NCBI GenBank assembly: GCA_015499995.1
Contig: JADNRV010000325.1
Coordinates: forward strand, 1 to 54,163
DNA from: Flammula alnicola
Taxonomy: Eukaryota > Basidiomycota > Agaricomycetes > Agaricales > Strophariaceae
Length of the DNA stretch: 54,163 nt
Reading direction: 5' to 3'
This document shows, in pieces, positions 45,762 through 54,163 of this stretch (its first letter is position 1; each line of letters starts with the position of its first letter). A model generated the notes under the pieces. It was not told the DNA's origin. It saw nothing but the letters and a program-made list of their open reading frames with translations, and ran no database searches. The translations under genes were made by a program, and so were the position numbers.

Positions 45762-46541
45762 GAGTCGTAGTCTGATGTATTCTGGGCCGAGTGGTGGGCT
45801 AGGATGGGGCTTCACGGCTGAGTCGCAACGCTGGGCGCTTAGAACTTTCATATCTTACGATTTTTCTCGATTTTCGTTTCTCTCTCGTATTATTGTTGTA
45901 CTTGTATTTGTATATAGTTATCTTTCGTTCCTTTATTCTGACGGACGTACACTCTGCTAGTTATTCATGCATGTCTAATATTATGACCATTCTTCGTCGA
46001 ATCAGAAGATAGCCAGATTCAACCAAGACTATGGATTCCCCGGCCGGAAATCCACCTACGTTGGGGTTAGATCAGATGACATTGCTAAGTGCATGCAAAA
46101 GGAAAAGTCAGCTGCCAGTCTAATGGGTTGTATGCGGTCGACGTACACACATTTTTCTACCCAAATTGCTTCCTTTTTCTCGTCTCGAAATAGGCGCCGT
46201 CCAGCGGGCCGCAGACGCCGTATGCCGAATCACGACACTGCCACGGTACGATCAGATCATGGCACCTGTCCTCAGCCCATGCGGTAGCAAAGTGTACACA
46301 AGAACACCCACAGTAACCATCGAATTCTCATCTCTTTTGCCTATTGTTCTTTGTCCAACTAACACTTTTATTTGTATAGACTTCCTTGAGGTGGTGTGTA
46401 GCACACCTCCGACCGACGTGGCCGTGTTTGCACATCACGATTCGCGGTCGCGCCTCGAGGCAGACACGAAACAAGGATTGCGATATTTGGAGCATCTTCT
46501 TTGATTTGTCTCCCACTGCGACCGGGCCTATACAACTCATC
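45762..46541. other. Intergenic, no confident gene
   Basis: This holds the 3' flank of the P-loop gene and 5' flank of the next gene. The frame of the next gene is open back to 46386 but no upstream ATG is convincing. Confidence 0.45.
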
Positions 46542-47359
46542 ATGGCGTTCTTTCTCTCATCTTCAACATCCAATTCTGAGTCCAACTCTGCATCGTCTTC
46601 TCCAAGGCTCGGCGAACGATTTGTAGACGACATCGATGCCATCGGCAGTCAGACTGCCAAGAGCCAGCTGGAGAGCCAGGAAGACAGCAGTACTACATTT
46701 CCAGACCCCGACCAGACGGGACGTAGCTCGCAGGACCTACGCTTCTCCGGGGCACAGTCCGATGTCTATACCACGATTACCACTCCCGATTCGAAAGCGT
46801 TCACCTTTCGCGAGGTTGTGAGCAGAGTGTTGGAGCCGGAGTCGAGCTCGAGCTCGTCTTCGGATTTGTGGTCTGATGGAAGCTCGGATTCGGGGGACAG
46901 CTCGTTTGTTGATAGCGAGAGGGATGATGCAACCACCCGAACACGGGCGACGATGGGCGAGACCGTGCAAAGCGCCACTGCCGTGGCGTCCACGCCGCTA
47001 TCTCCCCCCATTATTCCTACGGCCTCGTCTTCCACGATCACTCGACTTCACCTGCCTGAAGAAAAAGCCACCCCGCTGCTGTTCGCACTCCTCATCGGCG
47101 GCGCAGTTCTGGAGAGACGAAACCAAGGAAGAGACGGAGGGCATCGATGTATAGATATCAGGAGAGAGGGTTTTGTAAGTGTTTCCCACTTTTTAAAGAC
47201 AACTATTTATTATTGCTCTTGATATACGTTTGTCACGCAGCCCGAGACTTCCTGCTCATCGTAGCCCTATGCGTGGGCCTCGCATGTGCTTTTATTGTCG
47301 TTGGTCGGGATATAGTGATGTCACTCTTCGAGCCTGCTGGTAGTTTGGATTTGGATTGA
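46542..47359 (+). CDS. Ser/Asp-rich protein with a possible C-terminal membrane segment
   Basis: The start is ATG 46542 (MAFFLSSSTSNSESNSASSS). The first exon (to about 47167) encodes a disordered Ser-, Thr- and acid-rich region with one hydrophobic stretch (ATPLLFALLIGGAVLE). A second exon from 47242 would encode ARDFLLIVALCVGLACAFIV and VGRDIVMSLFEPAGSLDLD, a clear transmembrane helix. The strong donor GTAAGTG after GGTTTT joins to the wrong frame; only the weaker donor GTTTTG one codon earlier (after GAGAGAGG) gives the membrane helix. So either the weak donor is used, both isoforms exist, or the model is imperfect. No family is recognised. Confidence 0.5.
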
Positions 47360-48130
47360 AAGTCAAGCTGAACGTCAAGAACATACTCCAAATATCATCT
47401 ATTCAGCGAACTGATGAGGTACGATCGTTTTAATTCGTCCTCCAACGTGATTTCATGACTCTAATTCATTTCCGGTGGTGGCAGCGGTACGAGCGTGATC
47501 AAAAGCACTCATTAATACCCTTCGCTTATCAGCAGCGCGCGAGGGAGGCGTTTCGAATGGAAACGAGCACAAAAAGGCATGATACGAGGTTGTTAACCGC
47601 CATCGCCAGTTGCTATAGTATTCTTGTAGAGTTAAAGTACACCCGTTATCGTATTTATACAGGCTGGTTCTGTTACACCTACTGCGACAACGTATATATT
47701 CAGACAACGTCCCTTCGTTACGCATAGATTACCATAGCTGGCTCAATTGCTTGAGGTTTGAGGATTTTCGGCTACCATTCAATGATAAATTGTGCGCCTG
47801 GCAGTGGCAGAGAATGAACCATGTTGTCGGCGGATTTCGAAGATTGAGTGATGTCGTGAATCACCTATACAGCGTTTGAGTTGCGTCAGTGTGAATTTTA
47901 AGGCAAGATCAATCTTGATGTTGAACAAACCGCATTACACAACTGGAGTGGAGGATCCTTCGTCATAAGGAAAAGTAAACCTTGCAATAGGATAGTACAT
48001 AGCAAGTACATATGTACGATAAATAATGGACAGATATGCAATAGTACCCAAACAGCAAAAGACCGCGATGTCACTCATTTCATTCGGTGCTGGAGTCAAG
48101 CTGGAGAACTTGTCAACCTAAGGTTGCCTA
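47360..48130. other. Spacer between convergent genes, no confident gene
   Basis: Overlapping open frames of 90 codons on both strands (47453-47727) have no domain. The last part (48000-48130) might hold a further small exon of the SPC25 gene, but the simpler reading ends that gene at 48131. Confidence 0.4.
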
Positions 48131-49039
48131 TCATGAACATGAAAATTTGCCTACCAGTAGCTTATAAGCTGCTCTCACATCTCCAATGAATGTGTAAATG
48201 TCTCTACTTTCGTTGAGATTGCTGACTAGAATAGCCATTGAAGGAAGATGTGGAGATGATGTTATAACTGCGGCCACACTGTGAGTTCACTTGGTCCAAT
48301 AATATTCTGGAGACAAATACCTTTAAAGTTTTGCGTTGCAATATCAATCACAAAGCTCGCCTCGCGCTCCAGATCTGAAGGGTCGATCCGGAAGAAACGC
48401 ACGAGCAACCGATCTTTCTCCACACCTTCAATAGCACACGCCAGGCGTTGTTCGCAACTTTTCGACTCGGGGGATACATGGGAAGCGTGAGAACTTAGCG
48501 TCGAACGTTCTTTGTTCTTTTCTGCAGAAATGTGGTCAGGAGAGCGGTCCATGAGGTACAAGAAACGCATTTACCTCGGCGTAGGTTTTGGGTGAGTACA
48601 CGATATTGTTCGATGTCTGCGTCTACAGACGCGATCTTATCACGCAGTGCGGCTAGCTGCCGTTTAAATGCGGCGACTGACAGTTCTGCGTCTTTGCGTT
48701 CTTCCTTCTCCCTCTCCAATTCTACTGAAATTAGACCAGAGAAGAGGCACGGAAAACCTAGAGCGACGTACGGGCGACAAGGTCGATCTCCTTCAGCTTG
48801 CATTGGTTCGTCTCCGATTCAACAGCCTGAGTTCTTTCCACAACCTTCTTCTTCTCTGATGCTTGGTGTTTCCGACGATCCGAGATTGTTGTGATGGCGC
48901 GGTTCTTGTAACTCGTGAGGGCCTTGAGGAAATTGCGCGTCGAGTTGTCGTACGTGTGTACTCGAAGGTCAATGGATGGGTGCTGCTGGGATACAACAGC
49001 AGCGAGATCGATTTGTGGGAGTCTGAGTGTGTGAGCCAT
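48131..49039 (-). CDS. SPC25: Kinetochore protein Spc25 (about 252 aa)
   Basis: Four exons from ATG 49039. The first (MAHTLRLPQIDLAAVVSQQH) and second exons encode a long coiled coil (ALTSYKNRAI, RKHQASEKKKVVERTQAVES, ELEREKEERKDAELS, LRDKIASVDADIEQYRVL). The third holds the globular RWD-like domain: CEQRLACAIEGVEKDRLLVR, FFRIDPSDLEREASFVIDIA, then VITSSPHLPSM and LNESRDIYTFIGDVRAAYKL. This order and the CxIEGVxxDRLLVxFxxID block identify Spc25, a subunit of the Ndc80 complex that links kinetochores to microtubules. The 3' splice site of the last intron was set at CCGCAG because only that keeps the VITSSPHLP frame. The last seven codons (VGKFSCS) are read through a possible donor; splicing there instead would give a longer tail. 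Confidence 0.9.
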
Positions 49040-49134
49040 TGTGAAAGTCTGAAAAGAGCAGTTAGCAAAGGGACAGATGATGGTTGACGTTGAGATCTAG
49101 AACGAGTTCAATATCGTCGCGGAACCATCATCAA

Positions 49135-49152
49135 ACGCGTGCATCACGTGAT
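49135..49152. promoter_or_regulatory. MCB-like ACGCGT and CACGTG sites upstream of SPC25
   Basis: ACGCGT (49135-49140) is followed by ATCACGTGAT (49143-49152), about 95-115 bp upstream of the SPC25 start. ACGCGT is the MCB box bound by the G1/S factor MBF in fungi. The position fits cell-cycle control of a kinetochore gene, but binding is inferred. Confidence 0.5.
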
Positions 49153-49519
49153 CGTGGTGCAGTTGATCCTCACTGTCGGAGTCAAACCTCCAACACAATG
49201 ACCATTGACCAAATCTCTCTTCTGTATCTCCTGGACCGGTATCTCACTCCTCTCATGTTCTAGATATCAGGAACTCGCGGACTAGGAAGTACTTGGAGTG
49301 CCCGTAAGACTTCCAAGCATCAAAGACATCTCGTCCAACAGGACTTCGCCTACTGGGACTTTTAGCTATGTACAATGCCAAACTTTGCATCAAGCAGGTC
49401 CCAACTGTACAACTCGCTGGACACAGATTATTTTCGAACAGTACGTTCATATTGCACTTCTGTGACGGCGCCTTGACCTGTTACAGGTTGGATATGAACG
49501 ACCTTTGTGCAGACTGAGT

Positions 49520-49700
49520 CATTTGTATTCCTATACGTAGCTTTTTGTAGCTTTTTCACTTTTCCTTGTGTTTAGGTGACCGAAAAAGCAGCCAGCTTTT
49601 TCGGAAACGACACGCGGCTTTTTTAGCTTGCCGCTTTTGTCCCTTTTGCTCCCTTTTTTCCCTTGTACAACCCCAAAAAAGCTATTTGTTAAACTACTGA
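49520..49700. repeat. T-rich block with AGCTTTTT hairpins
   Basis: Repeated AGCTTTTT / AAAAAGC motifs occur, including a perfect hairpin arm pair CCGAAAAAGC...GCTTTTTCGG, TAGCTTTTTG near the left edge and AAAAAAGCTA near the right edge. It may be the remains of a small foldback element; no target duplication was found. Confidence 0.5.
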
Positions 49701-49775
49701 TGGCCTGAGGTTTAACCGGCAAGGTCTATTGCTGAACACAGGTGCCCGAGCAGTCACAACAGTAAGTATACTTGA

Positions 49776-51242
49776 TTATTGGGCTACTTTACACTCAGGA
49801 AATCCAACGCCAGGATGATCTTTTGCCCAAGCAAGCCTCTCTTCTACCCACGCTTCCATATCATCCGAAGCCCATACGCCGACTTGCAATGGCAACCGAT
49901 CACTGAGCAGTCGGAAAGGTTTCCCCTGCTCATACAACAGTTTCCACTCATTTTCAACCTTCTCCAAAAACAGTGCCCGCAGCGTCCGCCTACTTTCCGC
50001 CATCCCCCCTTCATATGTCGACTCGGGATCGTCAGGATCTTGTAACCATCGAGGAAGGAGTGCACATTCCCAGAGAGGAGCAACGGTGGCCCCCTCGAAG
50101 TCGATAAATCCCGTCACTCGACCAGATTCGTCGATCTGTTCATGCGCGATGTGAAACAGACAAATGAAACGAGAGCACGAAGACGCACCATAATATTTGA
50201 CAACCGAAAATCCTCAAGCCGGAGCGAGAATGGTTTTTTGGGTGCGGTTTCCTGCCCATGGATTTGGATATCACCGGGGTAGACGGAGCACAAGTCAAGA
50301 GCCTTTTGCAGTACACGTTCTCCTTGTTCGAGGTGGATTACAGCTGCCTCCTCGTCCTCTACATCAAATTCTGACAACGCGATGGAGCGGTGGTGCGATA
50401 GAAAATGGAGTTCAGCGAGTAAGAAGCTCTGAAGGTAATCAGAGGTATTTGAAAAGGGACCACGAAAGCGGAAAAGCTCAGTGTATGAGGTTGCATCCGC
50501 ATCGAGTATGCGAACGACACCGTCAAGGGCGCGATAGAATGGCGTACTGATAATTGGTCCGACGGTGATGCCACTTTCGGAACATGCAGAGAGATAGAGT
50601 GAGCCCACACATTCAAAACGTAAGGCAAAGATGGCCATGAGATGGTCGGCAACTTGAGAGGTCACACTTTCTTTCACAATCAGTGATAGCGTCTCCCATT
50701 TTTCGCTGGCGGAAAAACCTGGAACCTGGAGTATATCCGATATGAGCGAGGTAGACCACTTCCGTTTTCAGACAGACTTTTTGCATGATCATATACTCCG
50801 CACCAACCGGGTTGGATGCGTCTGAGTTCCAGGCGTAAACTGTTGGGACAGGAATACGCGTGTGTGCGGCGAGGAATTTCAGGGTCGCAACCTACAGCCT
50901 GATTTATCAAGGAACACTCAGAAGCTTAGCGCGACTTATCAATCACCTCCGACTCAATCTTGTCCTTCGGAAACGCAGGGGCAGCAACGCGGACGACCCC
51001 AAGAGGTGTTCCATCATCCTGTACAATGTCATATACCTGGAGACAACGAAGTGAGCACGGATAACAAAGAAAGAGCGGTATCGCGATCCAACCTTGTGAT
51101 AACCACCCTCCGCTAACTTTTCAAGGCTGCAAACGCTGCTGAAGTGGGAGTTGACAACCGCCCTGAGCTCATGGAGGCTGAAAGTGTCAGGATCTCCATC
51201 GCCGTCGTACGAGAACATCGATGTTAAGTCGTCTTGGGTCAT
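49776..51242 (-). CDS. APH / kinase-fold phosphotransferase, Aim9-like (about 417 aa)
   Basis: Exons run from ATG 51242 (MTQDDLTSMFSYDGDGDPDT) to the stop at 49776-49778. Four or five introns were placed with phases that close: VYDIVQDDGTPLGVVRVAAP gives the VAIK-type lysine region, VATLKFLAAHTRIPVPTVYA is the typical alpha-C segment, NPVGAEYMIMQKVPG leads the hinge, FSLRLEDFRLSNIM is the catalytic loop and VTGFIDFEGATVAPLWECAL the metal-binding Asp. In the loop the usual HxD His is replaced (LED), with Asp and Asn kept. This layout matches the fungal aminoglycoside-phosphotransferase-domain family that includes mitochondrial Aim9. The substrate is unknown. It is likely an active or partly altered small-molecule or protein kinase-like enzyme. 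Confidence 0.85.
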
Positions 51243-52674
51243 TTATGCAGAAATATGAACACCTGTCCAATCAGTTTGTCGTGCAGATGCGCGCAAGCCA
51301 GGAAGAGTCTGACGAAGGAGAGCATACGGGAATTGGAAAGTCCATCCATGCTGCATTATAGGCAGGTGTCACCTAATTGGGACATTTCTGCTCATGTAGA
51401 TATTGGCAGTTGAGTACGATGTTCAAGTAATACCATTTTCCTACCACCTCATTGTAATCACGCTTTGGTATTCGGTATTGGACATCTATTTTTTGTAATC
51501 TTCATGTCTAAGCTTTTGAGTTTTGGTAAGTCCGCAGATATGGGACCACCTACCAAGTTCTTGATAGTGACGATATCTAGGCCATACAACAGGCCATTGA
51601 CAACAATGATTTTGATGATGGTGGTGAGGAAGAGGTCGAGGAGGCAGACAATACTTGGTTTTCACGCAAACGAGCCTGAGCCATCTCGATTTCGGATTGA
51701 ATCATCGTCATCGTCAATAGCCACGTCACCTGGCAAAGGGCCAAAATTTATAATTAAAAGAAGCACCCGGATTCTTAGGGCATCAACATTACCATGTACT
51801 ATCAACTATTATACACGACTTATGCATGACAATTTGACGATAGTATATTATCTACATTACTAGTACTGACGATGCTTCGATTGAGAGCTCCTGCCTAATC
51901 TGTTCGACGCCGGAGCTCGTCCTAATTGGGACGCTGATGGGTAGAGTTGGTGTTTCGGAATCTTCCGGCTGTAGTCCCTTGATCAAGCCGTATCGACTCC
52001 GAGAGATGCCCCTTCTATGGCTTTCCTAATGAGCTATTCATGGCCTGGGGAGGAAAGTCACGAAGACCGTTCACCTACTTTCTTGACCAAACGCTTCTCT
52101 TCTCGTACACGTACATACACCCACCTCCGTCCGCTCATGGATGAAGGATCTGGACGTGTGGTATTTTCTGGCACAGGTAATCCTCACCAAATTGTGTTGG
52201 ATGTCGCGTTGCTCTACAAATAATGTCTACGTATATCTTCACAACATCTCTGTATCAGTCCCGACACAAAGAAGGCCTTCGCCATCCCCTCATTCAAATC
52301 AATTGAGATCTCCCGTCTCATGGACGTCCATGAAAAACCTATGCGCAATATCAAGCTCTGGAGGAGGATGCGCCCATGAACGCACAGCGTGGCAGACCAA
52401 AGAAACTTGACAATTTGGAATTGGCAGTAAATTCTCTACTTCTCTTTTCTTATTTGCATCTCACAAGCTTGCTTCAGTGTGTCGAAGTGATCGAGCGTCG
52501 GCCAGACCCGGACATAAGATACATTCAGACTTCGAGGCGGCCTTCGATATCCAGGCAATCCTTTTAACGACCGCCACTGGGATGTAGTGTTGTGAACGTC
52601 CCATCTAATTGTGCAAATACAGTCCGTAAAATAACAGTCCGTAAAATAACCAAAATAATAACTATCAATATGAA
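51243..52674. other. Intergenic or decayed coding DNA
   Basis: Plus-strand open frames include an acidic stretch (IDNNDFDDGGEEEVEEADN, stop at about 51700) and a possible two-exon frame from 52017 (MAFLMSYSWPGEESHEDRSP) joined through an intron near 52177-52258 to TQRRPSPSPHSNQLRSPVSW. Neither has a recognised domain. A 15-bp tandem duplication, CAGTCCGTAAAATAA twice, lies at about 52620-52650. Confidence 0.35.
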
Positions 52675-53148
52675 TTACTGCTGGTCTGCTAGAGATACAG
52701 CGCTGTCGATCTCTGTACCGGCATTCCGTCGAAGGATTTCCTGAAGGTCTCTAGCGATTTGGTGGCGCTCGCTGATAGGCAAATGGTCAGCCAATCGCTT
52801 TTATTTGTCTATAGGACCATACCTCGTTGATCGCCTTATAAGCTCGGCTTCTAGGGATTGTAGAATTTCACGGATGGTCCTTGAAAGTTGGAGGATAAAC
52901 GAAGGAAATCAGCGGAAATAAATTAATTTACCCATCTTCTACCGTTCTAGGAAGAGACTCTGCGTGTTCTGGAGATTTGTCTATCACGGGAGGAAGATCG
53001 CATGCCGACATGAAAACTGGGTCTTCTAAAGCGCGCAAGTAGAAAACATCGTCTCTGGTGTGCGGGGTAAATCATTCATAGAGTCAAGAGTGAAAAACAC
53101 TTTGACGCACTTGAAGGGCCTGATTTCTGGCCAAATGGAGGCCGACAT
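52675..53148 (-). CDS. Small unrecognised protein, start uncertain
   Basis: Four exons join in frame: MSASIWPEIRPFK (from ATG 53148), then DDVFYLRALEDPVFMSACDL, then TIREILQSLEAELIRRS, then the last exon ending EILRRNAGTEIDSAVSLADQ with the stop TAA at 52675-52677. Introns are 45-70 nt with normal donors and acceptors, which argues for a real gene of about 105 codons. Upstream of 53148 the frame stays open for about 30 more codons (VPAHVAEPLFSKRTLLAQRR) back to a TAA without an ATG or a splice acceptor, so either the true start is 53148, or the 5' end is broken. No family is recognised. Confidence 0.45.
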
Positions 53149-53759
53149 CCATCGAAAGAAGAACTCTATCTTTCTTCGCTGTGCCAAGAGTGTTCTCTTG
53201 GAGAACAAAGGCTCAGCAACATGTGCTGGAACCAAGTAGCTTGCGGCGCGGTTGTATTAAGGATCGGAAGGGAAGATCGTCCATTGGCGACATCGGAAAT
53301 GGCTAAGGCCAGGGAGAAAAGAAGACGAAGGGGATAGTAAACCAAAGGCGGGAGAGCATGATTGCTGAGAAGCGCCAAAAATTACGGAGAAGGGTGGAAT
53401 AGAACGAATGAAAGGCTTGAATGCCACTGCGAAAGGGGTATGAGCGGAAATAATTAAGACACTGTTTGACCATGGCGAACCTTTTTGTAAGACTAAGGAC
53501 CGTGGATTAAGGTGAGACAGTGTTCCAGGGTATCGCTACTTGCAGCCCGTCATCAGAAGAGAGGGAAATGCTTAGGCGGCGTCCGAGGCCTGTGCGGGCA
53601 GTGTGCGCAGTCGTGGAGTTGCGATGGAATGTCAGCCGCACTGAACTGCTACTGCACGCGATCGATCGCGCTTCGCTGCATTGCGGTGCATAACTTCAAA
53701 ATACATGTGTTATTTAATTCATAACAGTACATGAAAAAAATAGATAATTGAGAACCTCC
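53149..53759. other. Intergenic, no further gene seen
   Basis: This includes the open but start-less 5' extension of the small gene (to about 53245) and the 3' flank of the acetyltransferase gene. A GCGATCGATCGCGC palindrome is near 53658. Confidence 0.4.
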
Positions 53760-54163
53760 TCATTCTTCAAACACCCTCACACCGCCCTTTCCCCAGTTCT
53801 TCATAACGGCTTGACCCATCCCGGTTGGCTGAGAGAAAGCGACTTGGCCATTTCGCGGGCTGAGCGGACAGCCATGTATGAAGGTCGCTGCGGAGGCATC
53901 TAGCAGGGCCTGGGCAATGCCAAGCCGTCGATGTGAAGAGGAAACGAAGAGGCGGGATATACCCATGGGTGTTGGGAGTGGTGTGGGTGAGCAAAAGAGG
54001 TTCGTCTCGGCATCAACTGGGATAGGAATGGCAGTCTCATCGCAGTCAGACAGCTGTGTGGATGCGGATGGTGATGACGGAGGTGCTGATGGCACGACGG
54101 CCATTGCGGTAGAGATACGTTGTGCGATTACGCAGCCTACGATGCGTTCGCGATGATTGCGTT
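53760..54163 (-). CDS. ECO1: Eco1/ESCO-type cohesin N-acetyltransferase, 3' part
   Basis: The frame enters from the right edge of the window (ERIVGCVIAQRIST) and ends at TGA 53760-53762. It contains GISRLFVSSSHRRLGIAQAL, the acetyl-CoA-binding segment of the GNAT fold, then SAATFIHGCPLSPRNGQVAF and SQPTGMGQAVMKNWGKGGVR. The IxxxFVxxxHRRxGIAxxLLDA and VAFSQPTxxG blocks are the C-terminal acetyltransferase signature of Eco1/Eso1/ESCO proteins, which acetylate the cohesin subunit Smc3 in S phase. About 40 residues of Ser/Pro/Ala-rich sequence (VVPSAPPSSPSASTQLSD) interrupt the domain before that segment, a common insertion site in the family. The N-terminus with the zinc finger lies outside the window. 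Confidence 0.85.
   Translation of the reverse strand, partial: RNHRERIVGCVIAQRISTAMAVVPSAPPSSPSASTQLSDCDETAIPIPVDAETNLFCSPTPLPTPMGISRLFVSSSHRRLGIAQALLDASAATFIHGCPLSPRNGQVAFSQPTGMGQAVMKNWGKGGVRVFEE

Overview
The window looks like nuclear DNA of a filamentous basidiomycete, most likely an agaricomycete. Genes are broken by many short GT-AG introns (about 45-70 nt). The protein families fit: two DUF6533 seven-helix membrane proteins, a fungal bestrophin, fimbrin, the kinetochore subunit Spc25 and an Eco1-type cohesin acetyltransferase. No rRNA, tRNA or CRISPR was seen. All gene models were spliced by eye; where exon lengths were summed (bestrophin, fimbrin, FIST protein, F-box protein, P-loop protein, gene at 14317) the frame closes exactly.

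Layout. Bases 1-7500 are gene-poor and repeat-rich. They hold clusters of an AAGTTAGC motif, a 424-bp hAT-like element with a perfect 8-bp target duplication (1691-2114), a diverged tandem repeat, a dispersed duplication (about 4180-4800 and 6090-7345), and a 736-bp hAT-like element (6492-7227) inserted in one copy of that duplication, whose sister copy keeps the empty site. From 7512 to 12353 lies a gene for a very large low-complexity protein. At 13865-14131 is a foldback MITE with TA duplications. At 14317-17358 a five-exon hypothetical gene carries a second TA-type MITE (16257-16831) inside its last exon; removing it with one TA restores the reading frame exactly.

From 17.7 kb onward the window is ordinary gene-dense DNA. 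In order: small hypothetical (-), bestrophin (-), fimbrin (+), DUF6533 protein (-), secreted or membrane-targeted calcineurin-like phosphoesterase (+), DUF1275 membrane protein (+), F-box-like protein (-), small membrane protein (-), FIST-like protein (+), 3-beta-HSD/epimerase-type dehydrogenase (-), second DUF6533 protein (-), P-loop protein with a hydrophobic C-terminus (+), Ser-rich membrane protein (+), Spc25 (-), APH-type kinase-fold protein (-), small unrecognised reading frame (-), and the 3' part of an Eco1/ESCO acetyltransferase running off the right edge (-).

The genes do not form an obvious pathway cluster. Spc25 and Eco1 both act in chromosome segregation and lie about 5 kb apart, and Spc25 has an ACGCGT (MCB-like) site just upstream. 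No biosynthetic cluster or defence system was found. The most distinctive content is the set of four non-autonomous DNA elements with intact target-site duplications, one of which disrupts a gene in a readable, reversible way.
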